NCBI GenBank assembly: GCA_019321725.1
Contig: CM033115.1
Coordinates: 21,400,673 to 21,464,672 of the forward strand
Direction of reading: 5' to 3'
Source of the DNA: Paulownia fortunei
Taxonomy: Eukaryota > Streptophyta > Magnoliopsida > Lamiales > Paulowniaceae
Length of the DNA stretch: 64,000 bases
The notes under the pieces are model-generated. The model was not told where the DNA came from. It searched no databases and worked only from the letters and a program-made list of their open reading frames with translations. Below are positions 50,028 through 61,311 of this stretch, piece after piece (positions within the stretch are counted from its first letter, which is position 1; every line of letters begins with the position of its first letter). Made by a program: the position numbers and the translations under genes.

Positions 50028-51284
50028 CTTAGGGAGTAATTGATATATAAGAATGAAATTAAATAGAAATGGAATAAAATTAGGAAGGGAATGATGATAG
50101 GAAAGAAATTATATAAGTATAACATTTCCCACGTTTGATATGTATAAGCAATGAAAAATAAATGGAATCGTCATTCATTGTTTGATTCAAATCTCATGAT
50201 TAGTAATTAGAAATGAATAATAGAAATAAAATAAAATTATTTTTGATAACTAATTACCCTTCATTAAAAAAATTAGAATAAAATTATTATTTATATTGTG
50301 CATAAGTGACTTTGTTATGATTTTAGTCAGTATTTATATATGTATAAATATAAATAAAATCTTATAAATATTATTTTTTATTAAAAATAATTAACACATA
50401 AAATTACTTTATATTCTTTTTTATTATTGAATAGATTGAGATAAAGAGTTAAAAAAAAGATAAAAAATAAAATAATTTCTTGTATCGGTTCAATTTTTTA
50501 GTGATACAATGGGTCTGAGTATAACTCGGACTGCCCTAAACCTACCTCTCTTGGGGTAGATGTTGAAACCATGAATTTCGAGGTGGATTTTAGATTTTAG
50601 TTTTAAGATTCGAATCTGATCCAAACTCGATTCATTAAAACATTGAATATATATATATATATATTGTTATGTATGTATTTATGTGATATATATATATATG
50701 TATATATATCTTATATATATTGTTATGTATGTATTTATGTGATATATATATGTATATATATCTTATATATATATACTCATAAAAAAATATAAATATAATA
50801 CTCTTATAAAATTAATAAATAGTTAAATATATAAAAGTAACAAGAATATTTGAAATTTTTAATTTTTTAAAAATTAATACATGTATATATAAGTTAAATA
50901 ATTAATTATTTATTGATAATATTATTTTTTCATATGTAGAAAGTTATGGTGATTTTTTTTTTAAAAAATATTTTTTAATATTTTTAAAATTATAAATCTG
51001 GTTTCATGAATCCAACCCACTAACACCGTCGTTATTCATAAATTTTGTCAAATATTTTTGCTTAATTTAGAAGAATAATTTTGTCAAAAATAAATATAGA
51101 TTAATTTCTAACTTAATGACTAAGCCAAGAGGGACAGAATGGATAAACTCATGCTCACAGGAGTGGTAATTTTTTTGGAAATGAGTATTTTCAACACTAA
51201 ATTATACAAATTATTTATTTAAAAATGAATTTAGAAATACTCATTTTATTCCCCTCCATTCCTGCATATCAATAATGCCTAAGA
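50028..51284. mobile_element. Inverted-repeat element, about 1.26 kb, possibly with a nested insertion
   Basis: The left end CTTAGGGAGTAATTGATATA and the reverse complement of the right end CTTAGGCATTATTGATATGC agree at roughly 22 of 27 positions with one gap. A subterminal inverted repeat pairs 51179-51190 with 51235-51246. No transposase frame is present, so it is non-autonomous. The middle (about 50500-51045) has its own edge words (ACAATGGGTCTG and CCAACCCACTAACACCG) and a TA-rich core, and may be a second element inserted into the first. Target-site duplications were not resolved. Confidence 0.45.
50645..50774. repeat. 56-bp tandem duplication in TA-rich DNA
   Basis: The segment beginning TTGTTATGTATGTATTTATG occurs twice with a period of 56 bases, each copy followed by (TA)n and CTTATATATA. 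Probably slippage or unequal exchange within a TA microsatellite. Confidence 0.8.
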
Positions 51285-52239
51285 TCTATGAATTACCTAC
51301 TTTATTTCAAATTTGTTACTCATATATTATTTTTGAATATTCTAAAATGAGATTTCATTTTCTAAAATAAATTATTTCTTTCATCCCAAAAACACTATCT
51401 TACATTCTTACTTAAAAAGTAATTATGTGATAGTTGACTTTCGGATCATTACATAAAAATAATATTATAAAATCATGCAAACCCTGCACTTTTTTTATTT
51501 TTTATTTAAAATTCGTGGATCAAGTGAAAAGTATTTTTATGTTATTGAAAGCAAGCCACATAAATTCAACTGAAATTACAGCACAGGCTCGTAGCATTCA
51601 AATTAGCATTCGAATTTTTAACCACCAGAGATCGCCTAATGAATCATTCAGTTCTAGACGACCAAATTATATGTTGTTCTAAAATGTATTTTTATCTCTT
51701 TGTGCCAAGAAAGATTGAGGCATCAAAGGAGTATACCCTGTTGTATTTCAAGTAAGCAGATCTTTTTACTAGTGCATACCGATTCATCCATCTTTGTAAT
51801 GAACTTACTATTTTGAACATTATTGGAATTGGAAGAGTCATGCCTCCTCAAAACCTTGTCCAGTGGATATGATGATCGGTGCTGCTCTATAGCATCCAGT
51901 CAAGAATAAGTCCATCATACATGGACACATGGTTGTACACTTGCCTCATGTCAAATCTGAAAATAAGTGCAGATATCAAATTCAATTTTTTTTTTAAAAA
52001 AAAAGAAAAATAATTTTGCCTCTATTGATACTCTTGGCTTGAATATTGCCTATAATATTCTTTATCAAATATTTCCTTTCCTTCTTCTAATCTAGATTTA
52101 AAATTCTGCTTCTGTCCCTACCTAGGATTGCACTTTTTCTAACATCTGTGGAAATACAAAACACGACCCTACATCGATCTATGATCTACACTAGAGTAGA
52201 GAAAAGTGTTAACAGGAGGGTGCATGGTATGTGGGATTC
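51285..52239. other. Upstream region of WAT1-related gene
   Basis: Spacer becoming more complex in sequence towards the gene. No other coding region seen. Confidence 0.5.
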
Positions 52240-52240
52240 T

Positions 52241-52250
52241 TTATATATAA
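52241..52250 (+). promoter_or_regulatory. TATA box of WAT1-related gene
   Basis: TTATATATAAG lies 64 bases before the start codon, an ideal plant TATA consensus. It implies transcription begins near 52275 and a very short leader of about 40 bases. Confidence 0.65.
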
Positions 52251-52313
52251 GCAAGAGCTTGTGATTTGAATTCCACATGAACTGAATTTGCACAAAAAGA
52301 AAATAAAAAAAGA

Positions 52314-54663
52314 ATGGCAAACTCATTTAGTTGCGTGAAAATTTTGGAGAAAAAGAAGCCTTACCTGGCAATGATATTTGTGCAGTCTGCATATGCAGGC
52401 ATGGCCTTGTTCTCTAAAGCAGCAATAGCAAAAGGAATGAACCCATTTGTCTTTGTTTCATATCGCCAGGCATTTGCCACAATTGCCTTGGTTCCATTTG
52501 CTCTCTTCCTGGACAGGTTAATTTCTCTCTATAAAGTACTATGTTTTTTGTTACTTTGTACTGCTATTTATTAACCATTAGTATTATCCAAGGCATAGCG
52601 CCTGGTGCTTGAATATTGTCTGGATGCAGTTTCCCTGCCCCTTCTTTCACTGGTGAAGCAGGCCATCTTACGTTCTTTCTTGAACTGATAACCATCTTTC
52701 GTTGGGACTTGCTGAATTTTCAATAATTGTTTACAGTCTTTGCCCATTTCTTTATCACCTTATTCATTTAAAGTGCCTTTCTGATATCTTGTGTGGATAT
52801 TTCTTATTCCAGGAAGAAAGCTGATCCTTTGTCATACAGCCTACTGTGGAGGATCTTCTTGATCTCTTTGTTCGGGTACGATTACAAAAGAAGATATTGT
52901 GTTGTCATCAATTATTTTTTGGTACAATTTGAGTTTGATTGAACTTTCCATTTTCTGTCCCAACATTTTCAGGATTACTTTGAGTTTGAATCTCTACACA
53001 TATGCCATAAATTACATTTCAGCGACCTTTGCTTCTGCCAGCAATAACAACATTCCTGCCCTTACCTTTGTGATTGCTGTCATGTTCAGGTACAAAGAAA
53101 AAATCTTAAGAAATCAAAATTTATTGTTCATTTATTTGTATGGTTTTGAAGAAAATGATGTTAATGATCGTTTTCTTGTTATTCAGGATTGAAAGCTTTT
53201 CCATAAGAGATTTTCCAGGGATCCTCAAGTTTGTGGGTTCTGTGGTTAGTTTTTCCGGGGCAATGGTGTTTGCTTTTGTAAAAGGGCCTCAAGTGAACTT
53301 CATGAACTGGTCCAGTGCAATCCACAAGACAAATCCTAGTACACATTTCTACAGCAAAGAGAAGTGGATACAAGGTTGTCTGCTCATGCTCTCAGCCAAC
53401 ACTACTTGGGCCTCGTGGCTTGTGATGCAGGTGTGACTTAGACCTGTCATGATTGCACGACACGCGCAATTGTGTCTCACTCTACGATATATTTCATTAT
53501 TATTTAGAAAATTCGAAATGTTCAATATATGCATATGCTCTTTGGTTTTAGGCCACTCTAGTAAAGCAGTATCCAGCAAAATTCCGTCTCACAATGCTGC
53601 AGTGTTTATTTAGCTGCATACAGTCAACAGTTTGGGCCTTGGCAATGGAGAGGAACATATCATCATGGAGGCTTCAATGGGACTTGAATCTTTTCTCTGT
53701 CGCGTATTGCGTATGTCTCCACAACCCACTAATGCTTATAGTCTTAGCTGTTACAATTGTTATTATTTATTTATTTATTTTTAAATTTTCTGGATCGTGC
53801 ATGGAAGCTTATTTTCTGAAATTGTTTTTGTTGTGGCAACCCTTCTACTATACCTTTTTTCTCCAACAGAACCAAAAGATTTGAGAGCAAAAAAAGGCGA
53901 AATAAGCTTCACTTTTTAGTGAAATAGTTGAGTCCAATAAGGGTTTGGATACTTTTTGTGATGTTTTTTTCTTCCCCTTTACATATTTAAAGTTATTCTT
54001 ACATACATGAATTCAACATTACCAAAATTAAATTTGATCTAAAAATGTCTTGTAATATTGAAAGTTGAAAATATGTAAAATGGCAGGGTGTTGTAGTTAC
54101 TGGAATAAGTTATTGGTTGCAACTGTGGGCTGTGGAGAACAAAGGCCCCCTTTTTACAGCCACATTCACTCCATTGGCACTAATCATTACTGCCATCTTC
54201 TCAGCTATTTTATGGAAGGAGATTCTCCATACGGGAAGGTCAGTAGTTCTTTTTAACAAGTTATACTTCTTTTGCAGGACAAGAAAGTTTAAACGCTCAT
54301 ATATATAAATAAAAAGTATATTATCGAATTACAACAAATCATTTGGCTTGGTGGTATCGCCCTGTGTGGAAGATCAAGATTCGAACCAAATACATATGTA
54401 TGAATTGGTTGTGTGTGAGTTAAAAAAAAAGTCTAATATGTTCTTTGAGCAAAAGAGAACCCTTACATCTTTGATATGAAAGTAATTAAGAATCGGTGGT
54501 TAAAAGTGTAAAAATTGATGAGGGTCTCTTTCTTTGGTGCAGTATATGTGGAGGCATGTTACTGATGGGGGGCTTGTACTGTGTCGTCTGGGGGAAGAAC
54601 AAAGAGGCAGAAAAGGAAGCAAATAAAGACGCAACAGAATCCAAAGAGGAAAGCAAAGTGTAG
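52314..54663 (+). CDS. WAT1-related protein (EamA/nodulin-21-type transporter)
   Basis: A member of the plant UMAMIT/WAT1 branch of the drug/metabolite transporter superfamily: ten-helix membrane carriers, several of which move amino acids or auxin. Seven exons, 52314-52516, 52813-52875, 52973-53089, 53187-53430, 53552-53710, 54087-54238 and 54543-54663, keep phase across every GT-AG junction and give 352 residues, near the family norm. The first EamA repeat starts with YLAMIFVQSAYAGMALFSKA and includes FVSYRQAFATIALVPFALF and NNNIPALTFVIAVMFR. The second includes ISYWLQLWAVENKGPLFTAT and FTPLALIITAIFSAILWKE. A Lys/Glu-rich cytosolic tail ends the protein. All expected helices appear present. 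The substrate and the plasma-membrane or tonoplast location cannot be deduced from sequence. A SINE-like insert sits in the last intron. Confidence 0.94.
54344..54430 (+). mobile_element. SINE-like element in the last intron of the WAT1 gene
   Basis: TGGCTTGGTGG (54344-54354) resembles a Pol III A box. GATTCGAACC (54378-54387) resembles a B box at the usual spacing. The segment ends in an A-rich tail (54422-54430). No tRNA cloverleaf can be drawn, so a tRNA-derived SINE or SINE fragment is the best reading. Flanking target duplications were not resolved. Confidence 0.45.
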
Positions 54664-57600
54664 TGCATTACTCATTGGCCATTAATAGGTGCAATGATTT
54701 TGCTGATGTATATAATATACCTTTTGCTAGAAGTGAAATGAGTTTTCACCCTTGATATTTGCCATTCAATTTTTATTTTATTTTTATAAATTAAAGAATA
54801 AATAATAATTTTCTTGGGCGTGACCATAAGAATCCACTGTACGTGGAATAAGCCATAATTGCTTATTTTAAAATCGAACTCATAGCTGACCATACTGGCA
54901 AATGAATTGGAATGCATAACCTCTTTCTTTTTAAAAAGTAATATGTGGGATCAATTGAATTATAATCTTGATAATCAATCTACTGTTAACAATACTTCTC
55001 AATTATAAACACTACAACAAGAAGAATGAGAGTACCTATTTGAGTAAATAAAATTTAAAGCTCTGTGGTTATGTTAATACTGAATAAGTACACAAGTTTT
55101 GCCTGAGGAAGGTGACCCAAGTATTATTAAGATACTTTACATGGTCAGTATAATGCAGATAAGCAGTGAAATCAGTTATAAACACATCAGTGTATGGTCT
55201 CTCTTGGTGAATTTTTGGGGGTATGTTGGGTTTCATTTTCATTCTATCAAAATAAATAAAACGAGCGTATACATTCTTCAATATATTTTCTTAAAAAAAT
55301 AATTTGTTTCAAAATATTATAATCACCAAATTTCAAAATACATCACATCTCTTTTGTACATTTCCCCACTTCCCAGAACAAACATTTTGTGGATAACTAG
55401 ACACTTGATGGTTCGGAATATGAAAGATAAGTCTCAAAGTTTTTGTAGTTTCTCAAAAGAGAGCAAAATACCATCATCCCATAAGATACAGACTGGTTTC
55501 TATTCACACATTTAAGTCAATAGTTTTCATAATTAAGATGACACTCTTCTGGTTTATTGGGGAAAAGCAAACTCAATAATTTGGGCATAATTGAGTAGCA
55601 GTTCATGATCCAACATATAATTGCATTTGGGGGCTTTACTTTTGAGTGTTAATGGAAAAGAAATAAAATGACAAGAAACAACTGAGTGCCAACAGGAGCA
55701 TATCCCCAACTTAATTGAGATTTGAGAGTGATAAGAGTTATGAACTTCTGATGCCCTGGAAATAAAGCATCAAAACCAACATTCTTGATTCTTCCAACAC
55801 TAAGAATATGGTGGGGTTTACAATCGAAATACAAACAGAAAAAAATGGAAAGACACCAAAAGAAAAAAAAGAGAGAGAACTGAAATCAAGGAACTTAGAA
55901 AATCTATAAAGCTGGATCCTGTTTTACAGGAGACGTACCGTTTATCCCTGTGAATTATGAGCTGAAATGTGGCAATTGGAACTGTGTTTTTCACATATAT
56001 ACACAAGGCAAAAATGTCAAACATAGCAAAATTGTAGAGAATTGACCAGCTCTAGCAACAGCTTTGGACACCCCAGAAGGCTCAAACCAGAAGGGATATG
56101 TACTCTACGTGCTAGTGGAGGTTTTCTGCTACAAATTTGACAATATAGAGAGACAAGAAACTTTTATTAGGGAATGAAAGAAGATTTTGACTTAAACAAG
56201 TTAGCAGAGTAACTTGACAGAGCAGAAATTTGAATTCTTTCATCAAATTACCTATTACAACAGTTGAAGCTCTCCAACCCCACCCTCAACCCAAGATTGG
56301 TTCCAGGGGAAAAGGGCTCCATGGAAATGACAGATACTGAGAAGTGAGCACTATTAGGCATCTCCAACTGAGTCAAATGCCAAGCAATATGTATATACAA
56401 AGATAACTGACTATGCAACCTTCATTTCTGTTAAACTAGCGTAAGTCTTCACAAAGTGGGGTACTTATCTGTACATTTTGGCTGCTCCATGCTCAAGAAG
56501 ACAATAATACTACACTAGAAGTTAAAGGCTGAGAAATGATAGGAACTGAGGACTAATATATATCCATATGTATTGAATTGTTTGCTAATTTAATAAACTC
56601 AGGCAGTCACTATGCCTCACCATGACCTCAGATTTCAGATTTTCTGTTTTGTCTTACAGCTGATTGGTCAACTTCACTAAATAAATTAAAGCTGGGTGAT
56701 TATGATTATCTCTGAAAACAGCAGGGTTAAGCACTCTAAGTGGAATCTAGACAAATTAGTAATCATTTGGTTTGTAAATTTTACATGTGTCATGATCTAG
56801 CTGCTTTATTGGAATTTGATCACAAACTGAATCTTTACCCCTGCTACTTTAACCTCATGCTCTCCACTTAGTTTTTGTAAAGCACATCTTAATTTTCTTT
56901 GGTAACTCTATTATAAACATTATGCACCAAAAAATAAAAGCCTCACAAATATATATACATATATATATATATATATGTCTGAAAATTCTGAATGTGGTAA
57001 TATCAGCACCAGAGTTTTCTGAGAAAATAAGCCTAAATTTCATGGCCAAAGCCTAGAGCTGTTAATACCTTTGGTCCAGACACTGTAAAGTTGGATCAAA
57101 TCAGAAAAAAACTCAACATCAATTGAGTTTGTAACAGATAAGTAGATCTGATAAGCTTGCCACAAATGAGGCAGGTTAGCCATATAATATGGTGGAGCAC
57201 TAAATTGAATGTAATGGAGCCCAAGTGCCTATTAAATATATAATCTGTAAATAATGGGTTGCAATTGGATTCATATTGTGGCCACTTTAAAGCAACTTTT
57301 TGGGGGGATAAGAATATTGTTGAGTATTCCAAGATGGATTTGTGAGATGAAATCAGAAGTGGGCTTTTGAGATATCTTCTGTCTCAGTAACAACATATTT
57401 CATGAGTTTTTTAAACTAATCATACTTTTACAATGTTACAATGAAATGAAATGACTATATTACAAACTGCACAGGTACAAATACTGATCATGGTGTATCT
57501 CTTTGTTTGAAGACAAAGTGTATGATAAAGATCTAAATCCACCACTTGGGGGTGGGGTTGGTGGGGTGGGGGGAGTGGGTGAGTCCCAATATGAAGGTTT

Positions 57601-59028
57601 CCTTTTGGGGATTTACACCCTAGGCTTTAATGCCTTAACAAACTTGATATTTAGGTTGAAGGAGTTGGATGTATTGCAGTTGATTCTGCCATGTTTTGCC
57701 TTCAAATTTTAATTTTCTCATGCCTATGACTCAATAGCATATTGTGTTAGAACAAAAACAATTTTTTTTTTGAAAGAATTTGTGTATAGATTTTGTAAGT
57801 AGTTTGAACGTTAGTTCCTTGTTCGAATTAATGAAATTCTTAATCTTATTACTATCTTGGTAGACTGCTTGGCTGGTTTTTACAATGGAAACAATTCCAA
57901 AACACGTACCTCCAGAAGTAAAATCTGGAGACGAGGAAGAAAAATTTGAACCTTTGTTCTTTTTTGGCAATTGATGGGCATGAGCCCAAATTTAGAGCTA
58001 ACAGGTTAACTTGATATTCATTCAAATTATAAGTCCAAATAAAAATAAAATTTAAATAGATTAATTTTATATGATTTATTAATTAATACATAAAAATTGA
58101 ATTATGATATTACGGTTAAGCCCATGAAAGGCTAAAAATTCTAAAATTCTTTTATTAATATTATAAATACACTCAATAATAATTATTAAAAGATACAAAA
58201 TAAATGATGTACTTAATTATTTTTAAATTAATTTAATTTAGAACTTCGATATATCAGTATTTAATTTTTTATGACATAAACAATCATTTCAAAAAGATGA
58301 GTGATTATATTTTTTTTTGATGTTAAACAATCAAATATATTGCCACCTAATTGTATTTATAAAATCAATTTTTTGACTTTACTGTTGAAGGAAAAAAGCC
58401 AAAAGAAAAAAGTAGATAGATCTTTGATAAGACAGCACAGATATGGACCATATGGTGCAGCAGTAGATATCATAATTCTCCAGAAAAAAAAATCACCATG
58501 CATTACAACACGGCTGGCACAGCACAGGGTTACAAATATATGTGTATTTTTCAAAATATATTTTTTAGGTAATGGATAATTATTAATCATTAATTATCTT
58601 AAATAAAATAATAAATTAAATACACCATAATATATAAATTAATTTATATATGATTTATTGCTGATTTAATTAATGCAGTTCCATGGAGTGACGATAGTTA
58701 TGTAATTATTTAACATATCCAACATTTTATTTTGTTTCTTATGCTATTGGACTGATAGTAACTTAAATATCTATTTACAATTATATATTTATTTATGTAA
58801 ATTTTTTACTTTTTTCTATAGATAAGAAATTTTAGTTTTTAGTTTAAATTAATTTAGTCGTAACAATTTATTATGTATCAAGTGTAATTTATTTTTTTCG
58901 TATTATTGATTTTTCTTTTGAAAAAGCCCGTTTAAATTGTTATCTTATGATTGATTTCGGCGTGGATTAAATTTTCAAAGTTTGAGTATGCCCTGTCCAA
59001 AGCTAAACTAAAAGACGAGGGATCATAT
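54664..59028. other. Spacer between WAT1-related and PHD genes
   Basis: No convincing gene. The part at about 55600-57400 is less AT-skewed and more complex than the other spacers. It might be a non-coding transcript or the remnant of a lost gene on either strand, but I find no domain or consistent exon set. A 29-codon frame at 57885-57974 is listed separately. From 57990 to 59000 it is again very AT-rich. Confidence 0.5.
57885..57974 (+). CDS. Hypothetical 29-residue ORF
   Basis: A short frame with protein-like composition (METIPKHVPPEVKSG, then an acidic DEEEKFEP and a final FFFGN). Its codon make-up stands out from the AT-rich surroundings. It could be a fragment of a lost exon, a micropeptide or chance. 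I do not recognise it, and no promoter or splice signals were assigned. Confidence 0.15.
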   Translation: METIPKHVPPEVKSGDEEEKFEPLFFFGN

Positions 59029-59036
59029 TATAAATA
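59029..59036 (+). promoter_or_regulatory. Probable TATA box of the PHD gene
   Basis: TATAAATA (within ATTATAAATAGAAAC) is a near-perfect TATA box. It is followed by a pyrimidine-rich leader-like stretch (about 59065-59160), typical of plant 5' leaders. It lies 2.28 kb before the first recognisable coding exon, implying a non-coding or nearly non-coding first exon and a long first intron. Confidence 0.5.
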
Positions 59037-61311
59037 GAAACAAAACAGCCAAAGAGCCGAAAGTTTTTTCATTTCTTTTCTTTTTCTCGGGCTATTAATT
59101 GTTCTTTGTTCATACACTGTTCCACCAACCGGCCTTCTTTTTTCTTCTTCGGTGGGTTCCTCTCCGAATTCGACTCTTCCGTAATGTTTGTACCTCATGA
59201 AATTTCCCATTTCTTGTTGCCATATAAACACTTGGGAGCTTTCTCTATTTTATACATTTTTCAAAAGTGAGAACAAAGAAATCATGAAAATTCCCTTAAT
59301 ATATTCAGTTCCTCTCTTGTGCATTTCATGAATGCCCAAGCATCATGGTTTCTTATTCCATTTCTTTTCTCTCCCTTTTATTTCTTGGAATTTTCTGAGT
59401 TTTTTTTTTCTTCATATTATTATATATGTGTTTTGCATTTGTAAAAGTAGGTGCATGTGCATGTAGTTTTTTAATACCATTTTGGTTTTCTTAAGAAATA
59501 GCATATGATATCTTTAGGAGGTGCTGTTATTCATTTTAATCATAGTCCTTTAGTGACTATTCCCCCTTTTCTTTTGGTGTGTTGTGTTCTGGGATTTCTT
59601 TTTATTTTTTCTTGCTTTCTTGTTCCTGCCGTGGAAGTCAATTTACAAGTGAGTTTGTGCTGAATCATGCATAATTTTTGGACTTCTTAGCAAGTTTTTG
59701 AACTTGTTATTGTAGCCTTACACCTGCAGCCCCACAAATTTAATGTGCTTGTGGTGGGACTTCTTGTGGAAATTAAAGTACTTGGTTGACGTTAAGAATT
59801 AGTGAAGCAAAGTTGGTTCTTTGGATGTTGCTTTTGAAAACTATTTTCACATGTCAGGGAAAAAAGTTCAAAGGTGAAATGAAGCATAAGCATGCCTTAG
59901 TAGTAACAGAATAAATCTGAAGTTACTCAACGTTGTTTCTAGCACTTGGAGCTCACACGCTTACAATCAATTGGGCCTTGGATTTTGCATCTGTTGCTTA
60001 TTATCTCAATTAGAAATATAGTTCATGCTTTCTTGTCCAGCCAATTGCTGTTGTAATATGAATGCACAGTTTCTCATTGCAGAAGGGTCCAATTTTTTGT
60101 TGCAATAGGACATGGTATTATTGGTAAACTTAAACAGTTTGGAAAGATCTTGCAGACAAAGGAGGTTATGTTGAGGAACAGTAGAAATAAGCAATTATTT
60201 ATTTTTCCTCTGATGAGAACAAATTAATGACACTGATTGGAGTATGCTGAAACAGACAACCAAAAAGGCAACACATTTTGCAATTATAGTTTGTAGAATG
60301 TATATTTCTGTCATTCTCTCCATCTTATTGAAAGAAAATTTAAGGTTTCCGTCTTATTTCACTTTCCTTTGATGAAACAACAAATTACAGTGATTGAAGT
60401 ACACTCAAGGATACAACTAAAGTGGGCATTGACTTCGCCTGATACCCTTCCTATGGGAGCTCATTTTTCTGCCCTGGTATGGATGTGTTGCTCGTATGTA
60501 TGGTCATTTATCTGTTATTTATAGGGTCGAGTATTGATGTAATAGGTGTCTTCCTTTGAAATTGGAAGTTAATTATGTATAATCGTCTTTTAGCTTAATG
60601 ATATAATCTTTTTTGCTGAACTGTTATCACCTGTTCTTTTTCTCCTCATTTATTTACCTTTTAGGCTCCGATGGTCCATAGCAATTGTTTCACCCGAATT
60701 CATGTTTTCTTTTGCTGGAAAAATGTGTATCGAGGTTTATTGCAAAACTTTTGTGGACATTTAGTCAGATGAAAATAATGATGCTATAATGTATTGCCTA
60801 TTAAATAAATGTTTAGTCTCTAAGGATGACTTTGACAATAGACTATCGTCGTGCATTAAAGAATTTGCCTTAAGGTCAAACAGAATCACTACACAATTAA
60901 TATCATGCGAACAGAATCAAAAGAACATAGTGCCCTATACCTGATATTCTCCTATGAATAATTGTTATTGTTTAGTATTATGAATATATATATTAGCTTG
61001 CACCCCTTTCGAGAGCTTCTTAAATAAGATTTGACTCGTCAAGAATATTTATGAGTTTCAGACCTTTGTATTCCATATTAGAGAATCCTTACTTCTTGTG
61101 ATGTATGTTAAACCTCATAATTTTTATCATCCTCCAAAAAGAAGATCACTTATTACTAGAGGGTAGGATTCGGTGTTGGATATGAATATATTGATTCTGG
61201 TTTCTAAGTATCAACCAGCTTTAATGCTTTCCAACTTTCCTTTGACTGCATTTGTAACAAAAGTTTTATATCAACCAGCTTCTGTTATCATTGAATTGTG
61301 CATAATTCATC

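Noticed and set aside
24897..52000. LTR retrotransposon or DNA transposase coding regions in the big spacers
   Set aside because: Scanned for reverse transcriptase, integrase, gag and transposase motifs in the open frames; none of useful length found, only non-autonomous-type elements.
55649..56024. Two overlapping minus-strand frames of 61 and 68 codons
   Set aside because: One has mixed composition but neither shows a domain, splice-site support or a plausible partner exon.
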